A DNA stretch of 10,823 nucleotides, taken from Flammeovirgaceae bacterium UBA4659. Lineage in GTDB: Bacteria > Bacteroidota > Bacteroidia > Cytophagales > Cyclobacteriaceae. The first letter of the stretch is position 1. Every line of letters starts with the position of its first letter. The position numbers were made by a program, and so were the translations under genes. The notes beneath the pieces were generated by a model. That model was given only the letters and a program-made list of their open reading frames with translations, searched no databases and was not told the DNA's origin. The stretch spans positions 1 through 10,823 of the forward strand of contig DHLV01000249.1 in assembly GCA_002405445.1 (NCBI GenBank). The letters are read 5' to 3'. Shown here in pieces: positions 6,465 to 10,823 of this stretch.

Positions 6465-7231
6465 TGCGCTACTTCTTTGAAATCTCCTACAAAGGCACCC
6501 ACTACCACGGCTGGCAAAACCAGCATAATGCGTTGGGTGTGCAACAGGTAGTAGAAGAATCCCTGAGCAAGGTATTTCGCCAAACAGTTGAGATCGTAGC
6601 CAGTGGCCGTACAGATACCGGTGTTCATTGCGTACAACAGTTTTTCCACGCTAATATTCACATGCAATTTGACACTGTACGGTATCTGCAAAAACTGAAT
6701 TCAATTTTGCCACGTGACATAGCTATTTTATCGATAGCCGGTGTGCAAAGCGATGCCCACGCCCGGTATGATGCGTTTGAGCGTTCGTATGAATATAAAG
6801 TCACCCGTACCAAAAACCCCATGCTGTTGGGTTTGGCATATCACTTTTTTAAGCCGGTGGATTTGAAATTGATGAATCAGGCGGCTGCGCTCTTGACGGG
6901 CAGCCACGATTTTCAGTGCTTCAGCAAAGTAAAGACCGATGTAAACCATTTTATTTGTAATGTAAAAAAAGCCACTTGGAATCAAAATGGTGATTTGCTT
7001 GTTTTTCGCATCTCCGCCAATCGCTTTCTACGCGGCATGGTAAGGGCTATTGTAGGCACTTTGCTGGACGTGGGAAGTGGTAAGATCTCCCTGAATGAAT
7101 GGAGGCAGATCATCAAAAGTAAAGACCGAAAAAAGGCAGGTATGAATGTGCCACCTGAGGGATTGTATTTGACGAACGTAAAGTACCCGAAGAAAATATA
7201 CTTATCGAAACACACCGCAGATCATAAATAA
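6464..7231 (+). CDS. truA: tRNA pseudouridine(38-40) synthase TruA
   Basis: TruA converts uridines 38, 39 and 40 in the anticodon stem-loop of many tRNAs to pseudouridine. The 255-residue protein has the family landmarks: N-terminal MRYFFEISYKGTHYHGWQ, catalytic D51 in GRTDTGVH, the conserved tyrosine Y110 in ERSYEYKV, and the C-terminal NRFLRGMVRAIVGTLLDVG. The start is the ATG at 6464, because TruA proteins begin directly with the MRYF-like strand; the frame is open upstream to a TTG at 6443, but those seven codons look unrelated. The TAA stop at 7229-7231 shares its last A with the start of the exporter gene (TAATG), so the two are very likely cotranscribed and may be translationally coupled. 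No catalytic residue is missing. Confidence 0.96.
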   Translation: MRYFFEISYKGTHYHGWQNQHNALGVQQVVEESLSKVFRQTVEIVASGRTDTGVHCVQQFFHANIHMQFDTVRYLQKLNSILPRDIAILSIAGVQSDAHARYDAFERSYEYKVTRTKNPMLLGLAYHFFKPVDLKLMNQAAALLTGSHDFQCFSKVKTDVNHFICNVKKATWNQNGDLLVFRISANRFLRGMVRAIVGTLLDVGSGKISLNEWRQIIKSKDRKKAGMNVPPEGLYLTNVKYPKKIYLSKHTADHK

Positions 7232-9003
7232 TGGATAAAGAAAAAGTAAGCAGCGGTAACATCATCGATTTCAAGGTGCTCGGGCGCATCATGCAATTTG
7301 TGTCGCCCTACAAAGGGCGTTTTTATCTGGTGGTGTCGTTCACCTTTTTGCTCGGTATTCTTACACCCATACGGCCGGTGTTGATCCAATATACATTGGA
7401 TGAACATGTTCAATTTGGAAACTACCGGGCTATGGTAAACGTGATGCTGATCATACTTGCGCTGTTGGTCATTCAATCGGCAGTGCAGTACGTGCATACG
7501 TATGTGTCCGGTAGAATAGCACAGTTTGTGATTCGGGATATTCGCATCCGTTTGTATGAACACCTAGTAAACCTGCGCCTGCGCTTTTTTGATAAAACAC
7601 CCATTGGGCGGTTGGTTACGCGCACCATTGCAGATGTTGAAACACTGGCCGATGTTTTTAGCGAAGGTCTCGCAGCCATGGCCAGCGATTTGTTGCAGAT
7701 CGTTTTCATACTTGCATTCATGTTTTATATCGACTGGCGATTGACTTTGGTGAGCCTGTCTACGATTCCGTTGATGTTACTGGCGACCTATGTTTTCAAG
7801 GAAAGAATAAAAGTAGCTTTTAACGATGTGCGCAACGCAGTTTCAAACCTCAACTCCTTTGTGCAAGAGCATATTACCGGCATGAACGTGGTACAGATTT
7901 TTGGCAGCGAAAAAAGAGAGTTTCAAAAGTTTGATGAGATCAACAAAGAACACCGCGATGCCAACTTGCGCTCGGTACTTTATTACTCGGTGTATTTTCC
8001 GGTGGCAGAAATCATAGCTGCAATGGGCACCGGTTTATTGGTGTGGTATGGCGCCAAAGGTGTCATCAATATGGATGCAACAGGTATTACCATCGGCAAC
8101 CTGATATCATTTATCATGTTCATTCAATTGTTTTTCAGACCCATCCGCATGATTGCCGACCGCTACAACACATTACAAATGGGCATTGTGGGTTGTTCGC
8201 GAATTATCAACCTGCTCGATGATCAATCCGATGTGATGGTGGATGGCGCCCATGCGCCCAAAACAATCAAAGGCGAGGTAACATTCGATCACGTGTGGTT
8301 TGCATACAATGCAGACAACTATGTGTTACGCGATGTAAACATCCATATTCAACCCGGGGAAACGATTGCGCTGGTGGGTGCCACCGGTGCCGGAAAATCT
8401 TCGGTGATCAACTTGCTCAACCGTTTCTATGAAATCAACCGCGGGGCAATTTTGGTTGATGGCGTGGATATCAAAGAGTATCAACTGGCTTCATTGCGAA
8501 CGAATATTGGCGTGGTGTTACAAGACGTATTCTTGTTTTCAGACTCCATCCGAAACAACATCTCAATCGGCCATGACGATGTGAATGATGAGATGATCCT
8601 GCACGCGGCTGATTTAGTGGGGGCACGCAAGTTCATCGACCGGTTGCCGGGCGGCCTTGGCTACAATGTGATGGAACGCGGGGCCACCTTGTCGGTGGGG
8701 CAGCGGCAACTCTTGTCTTTTATCCGCGCCATGGTATATGACCCAAAAATACTGGTGTTAGATGAAGCCACTTCATCCGTAGACAGCGAAACCGAGGAGA
8801 TGATCCAGGAAGCCATCGGCAAGATGATGAGCGGCCGTACCTCCATTGTAATCGCCCACCGCCTGTCTACGATCCAAAAGGCCGACAAAATCATTGTGCT
8901 CGACAAAGGCGAAATCAAGGAAGTGGGCAACCACAATCAACTGCTTGCCAAAAACGGGTATTACTCACAACTTTACAAAATGCAGTACAAAGAGCTGGTT
9001 TAA
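7231..9003 (+). CDS. ABC exporter half-transporter (MsbA/MdlB-like, fused permease and ATPase)
   Basis: This is a 590-residue type IV ABC exporter half that must dimerise. The membrane domain (about 20-315) has helices near 30-50, 68-90, 150-168, 172-190, 256-276 and 288-304. The nucleotide-binding domain (about 345-585) is complete: A-loop aromatic near Y359, Walker A GATGAGKS (383-390), Q-loop Q431, signature LSVGQ (487-491), Walker B ILVLDEA (507-513, catalytic E512), D-loop SSVD and H-loop H543. The signature has V for the first G of LSGGQ, as in MdlB-like proteins. Possible cargoes are lipids, peptides or hydrophobic compounds; none can be assigned. Its ATG overlaps the truA stop by one base. 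No second half-transporter is adjacent, so it is a homodimer or its partner lies elsewhere. Confidence 0.95.
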   Translation: MDKEKVSSGNIIDFKVLGRIMQFVSPYKGRFYLVVSFTFLLGILTPIRPVLIQYTLDEHVQFGNYRAMVNVMLIILALLVIQSAVQYVHTYVSGRIAQFVIRDIRIRLYEHLVNLRLRFFDKTPIGRLVTRTIADVETLADVFSEGLAAMASDLLQIVFILAFMFYIDWRLTLVSLSTIPLMLLATYVFKERIKVAFNDVRNAVSNLNSFVQEHITGMNVVQIFGSEKREFQKFDEINKEHRDANLRSVLYYSVYFPVAEIIAAMGTGLLVWYGAKGVINMDATGITIGNLISFIMFIQLFFRPIRMIADRYNTLQMGIVGCSRIINLLDDQSDVMVDGAHAPKTIKGEVTFDHVWFAYNADNYVLRDVNIHIQPGETIALVGATGAGKSSVINLLNRFYEINRGAILVDGVDIKEYQLASLRTNIGVVLQDVFLFSDSIRNNISIGHDDVNDEMILHAADLVGARKFIDRLPGGLGYNVMERGATLSVGQRQLLSFIRAMVYDPKILVLDEATSSVDSETEEMIQEAIGKMMSGRTSIVIAHRLSTIQKADKIIVLDKGEIKEVGNHNQLLAKNGYYSQLYKMQYKELV

Positions 9004-9044
9004 ACTTCAATCGCCACCGCACCATTCTGTTTCCACAAAAGAGT

Positions 9045-9052
9045 TATATTTG
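9045..9052 (+). promoter_or_regulatory. -7 element directly before the outer-membrane protein gene
   Basis: TATATTTG matches TAnnTTTG exactly and ends five bases before the ATG at 9058. Transcription would begin at or within a few bases of the start codon, suggesting a leaderless message. No clear TTTG is found about 19 bases upstream, so only the -7 half is supported. Confidence 0.5.
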
Positions 9053-9057
9053 CTCTG

Positions 9058-9777
9058 ATGCACTCGTCAAAAAAGCCCATCATCATCGGTTTACTGCTGC
9101 TATCTTGTGGACTTGCATTTTCGCAAGTATCAAAGAGTTCCCGCAGCGCCAGTTATGGTGTCCCCAAGGTTTCACGGGGCAAGGCACTTGTTATGTGTCC
9201 AATTTTTGAGGGGAGTCAATACCCCTACCAAGGGCTTGGCTTTAAGGTAGGCGACCCATTTGCCCTTACGTATAAGTTTTACGCCAACAGGCACTGGGCG
9301 TTTGCAATGGATGCGGGCAGGGCCACCAGCGGGCTGTACAATAAATACCATCGTGACAACTTTCAGGGCTATCTTCCCGATACCCTTTCCGGAGGTCCGG
9401 GTCAAAGCATAGAATACCTGACGCACACGGTACCCCATGATTGGTTTGTTGAGGCCAAGTTCTTGTACCAGTGGGATGCTGAGAGAATTTCGAGAGGGCT
9501 GCAATTATACGCTGGCCTGGGTTGGCAATGGCGCAACACTCGCGTGGAGTATCAGTATTTATACAATTCAAGCAGCAATCCCAATGATCTGGGCAGCAAC
9601 GGAAGCTTCACGAGGGATCGGTTTACATTTGGACCGGTAGCGCTCGTGGGGTTTGAATATTCTTATTTCACACTTCCGCTGTCAGCGTTTATTGAAGTAG
9701 AGATGTTCACCGATACCTTCCTTGATCCCGGCTACCAAAGATTTCAGGGGGGCGTAGGCTTGCGGTACATTTTTTAG
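9058..9777 (+). CDS. Predicted small outer-membrane beta-barrel protein, unknown function
   Basis: I do not recognise a named family. The 239-residue protein starts with a signal peptide: basic SSKK, a hydrophobic stretch (about 7-21), then AFSQ, the kind of cleavage region common in Bacteroidota. An LLSC sequence (14-17) also resembles a lipobox, so a lipoprotein is a weaker possibility. The mature part alternates polar and hydrophobic residues and is rich in Tyr, Phe, Trp and Gly. Likely barrel strands include FALTYKFYA, WFVEAKFLYQW, GLQLYAGLGWQW, ALVGFEYSY and FIEVEMF. The last strand, GGVGLRYIF, ends in Phe, as expected for outer-membrane barrels recognised by BamA. Length and strand number suggest about eight strands. 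It follows the exporter by 54 bases but has its own -7 element, so a shared role with the exporter is only a possibility. Confidence 0.75.
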   Translation: MHSSKKPIIIGLLLLSCGLAFSQVSKSSRSASYGVPKVSRGKALVMCPIFEGSQYPYQGLGFKVGDPFALTYKFYANRHWAFAMDAGRATSGLYNKYHRDNFQGYLPDTLSGGPGQSIEYLTHTVPHDWFVEAKFLYQWDAERISRGLQLYAGLGWQWRNTRVEYQYLYNSSSNPNDLGSNGSFTRDRFTFGPVALVGFEYSYFTLPLSAFIEVEMFTDTFLDPGYQRFQGGVGLRYIF

Positions 9778-9793
9778 CCCTATTTTTTTTCGA

Positions 9794-9811
9794 CAGTTGT
9801 AGCTACAACTG
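9794..9811. promoter_or_regulatory. Perfect 18-base palindrome, possible operator
   Basis: CAGTTGTAGCTACAACTG is fully self-complementary with no spacer. It lies 16 bases past the stop of the outer-membrane protein gene, just after a run of eight T. The T-run precedes the palindrome on the plus strand and is an A-run after it on the minus strand, so it does not make a normal terminator in either direction. A binding site for a dimeric regulator is one explanation; nothing nearby confirms it. Confidence 0.4.
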
Positions 9812-9989
9812 CTGGCATGTCTCGTTGTGCACGATCCGAATTTTTGCAAGGTGATTGTGCCAATTTCAAGAACGAGCACCTGCGCAAACTACTTTGACGA
9901 AACCGCTGGCTGGCCGATGAACAATCGCGCCTCGCCCGGGCGAACACTTGAATGGATCGTTTGATCGCTGGTTGTGTGGCTCGCAGGAG
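9812..9989. other. Convergent intergenic region without a supported gene
   Basis: This stretch separates the rightward outer-membrane protein gene from the leftward permease gene. It holds a 26-codon frame (ATG 9817 to TGA 9895-9897; starts MSRCARSEF) with no recognisable family, a 12-base palindrome TCGCCCGGGCGA at 9932-9943, and a GC-rich patch around 9926-9943. I find no hairpin with a T-tract for either flanking gene, and no tRNA. Confidence 0.5.
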
Positions 9990-10823
9990 TTAGCTTCCTT
10001 TCCGCAGCACGCTGTTCTTTTTACTGTAGCCAAAGTAGATCACCAGCCCAAACAGCAGCCAGCCCAAGGCTGCGAGTTGCGTGTCTAATTTTAATGAGAA
10101 AATCAAAGCACCGCACACAACCATACCCAAGATGGGGACTAGTGGGACCAATGGTGTTTTAAAAGGGCGTACCGCCTCAGGATTTTTCACACGCATCACC
10201 CAAATGCCCAAACAAACAAGTACAAATGCGAACAGTGTTCCAAAACTTGTCAGGTCTCCGGCCAGGCTGCCGGGCACAAGGCCTCCAAACAACGAGGCGA
10301 AAATAAATACAATCCAATTCGATTTGAATGGGGTTCTGAATTTCGAATGAAGGTCAGAAAAAGCCTTGGGTATCAATCCATCTTTAGACATCGAGTAGAA
10401 TACCCGCGATTGCCCCATCAGCATCACCAAAATAACAGAAGAAAATCCGGCAAGAATGGCAATCGTAATCAGTGTTGCGAGCCACCCATATCCATGCATA
10501 TAGGTGCTGATGGCGTAGGCTACAGAGGCTTCTTTGCCGGCAGTTTTGAACTCCTCATAGTTGGCGATACCGGTGAGCACATGCGAGAACAACACAAACA
10601 GCAACGTACAAATCACCAAAGAACCTAAAATGCCAATGGGCATATCCCGCTTGGGGTTTTTCGATTCTTGCGCTGCCGTAGAAACTGCATCAAACCCGAT
10701 AAATGCAAAAAAGACAATACTTGCACCCCCCAGCACACCACCCCAGCCATGTAAATTCCAACTTTCATGGCCTACAGTGCCTGCAGGTATTGTAAATGGA
10801 GTGTAGTTGTTGCTGTTGATAAT
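9990..10823 (-). CDS. APC-superfamily amino acid permease, C-terminal part (gene runs off the window)
   Basis: This is an inner-membrane amino acid transporter of the APC superfamily, most like the cationic amino acid transporter (CAT/YfnA) group. The frame stays open to the window edge, so the 277 visible residues plus a TAA stop (9990-9992) are the C-terminal part of a protein that in this family usually has 450-600 residues. The visible part begins in a loop, then shows the family hallmark FFAFIGFDAVSTAAQESKNP with RDMPIGILGS, a conserved GQSRVFYSMSKDGLIP and about seven membrane helices, near visible residues 30-48, 64-86, 114-138, 168-190, 192-210, 226-245 and 248-268. It ends in a short basic tail. 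An internal GTG near 10736 is not the start, because it lies inside a conserved helix. Substrate specificity is inferred from family only. Confidence 0.93.
   Translation of the reverse strand: MINSNNYTPFTIPAGTVGHESWNLHGWGGVLGGASIVFFAFIGFDAVSTAAQESKNPKRDMPIGILGSLVICTLLFVLFSHVLTGIANYEEFKTAGKEASVAYAISTYMHGYGWLATLITIAILAGFSSVILVMLMGQSRVFYSMSKDGLIPKAFSDLHSKFRTPFKSNWIVFIFASLFGGLVPGSLAGDLTSFGTLFAFVLVCLGIWVMRVKNPEAVRPFKTPLVPLVPILGMVVCGALIFSLKLDTQLAALGWLLFGLVIYFGYSKKNSVLRKGS

Noticed and set aside
7222..7563. Minus-strand open frame of 113 codons over the exporter start
   Set aside because: It is antisense to the truA-exporter junction and the exporter's first membrane helices, with no supporting signal.
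9781..9811. Palindrome plus T-run as an intrinsic terminator of the outer-membrane protein gene
   Set aside because: The T-run comes before the stem on the plus strand, and on the minus strand the stem is followed by A, so neither strand gives stem then U-tract.
9682..9879. Minus-strand frame of 65 codons between the outer-membrane protein and the permease
   Set aside because: It overlaps the 3' end of the outer-membrane protein gene and the 18-base palindrome, and has no recognisable domain.
9817..9897. 26-codon plus-strand frame after the palindrome
   Set aside because: Too short to support; no family is recognised and no promoter element precedes it.
1..10823. Defence island, prophage, integron, CRISPR array or biosynthetic cluster
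   Set aside because: No integrase, transposase, nuclease, repeat array or modular synthase is seen; all clear genes belong to housekeeping, transport or metabolic families.

Overview
The window looks like ordinary chromosomal DNA from a member of the Bacteroidota, most likely a Cytophagales-type bacterium. The support is a DUF4293 membrane protein (a family largely confined to this phylum), several -7 promoter elements of the Bacteroidota form TAnnTTTG, start sites without Shine-Dalgarno sequences, a long FtsX/MacB-type permease of the kind amplified in this phylum, and a REP-like palindrome built on GAGCTTGTCGAA. This placement comes from family knowledge and motifs, not from a database search.

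Layout. From 1 to 2605 the genes run leftward: a secreted amidohydrolase (52-1353), a thiol peroxidase tpx (1600-2097) and a DUF4293 protein (2141-2605). The last two are 43 bases apart and may be cotranscribed; a hairpin with a U-tract at 1468-1496 probably ends that transcript. The gap between tpx and the amidohydrolase also carries an imperfect inverted repeat made of ACCACAGAG/CACAGAG modules, and a REP-like palindrome overlaps the amidohydrolase start. From 2656 to 9777 the genes run rightward: a thiolase closest to PcaF/PaaJ 3-oxoadipyl-CoA thiolases (2656-3849), an FtsX/MacB-type ABC permease (3978-6329), truA (6464-7231), an ABC exporter half-transporter (7231-9003) and a small predicted outer-membrane beta-barrel protein (9058-9777). 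At the right edge, on the minus strand, is the C-terminal part of an APC-superfamily amino acid permease (9990-10823), cut by the window end.

How the genes relate. Most neighbours have unrelated jobs: peroxide defence, acyl-CoA thiolysis, tRNA modification, export and amino acid uptake. The clearest organisation is truA and the exporter, whose stop and start codons share one base. A 33-codon ORF upstream of truA overlaps it the same way (TGATG). DUF4293 and the thiolase are divergent, and their predicted -7 elements are only three bases apart. No phage, CRISPR, toxin-antitoxin, transposase or biosynthetic cluster is visible, and I do not see an undescribed multi-gene system. The points worth a second look are small-scale: promoter architecture, repeats, start-codon overlaps and palindromes.
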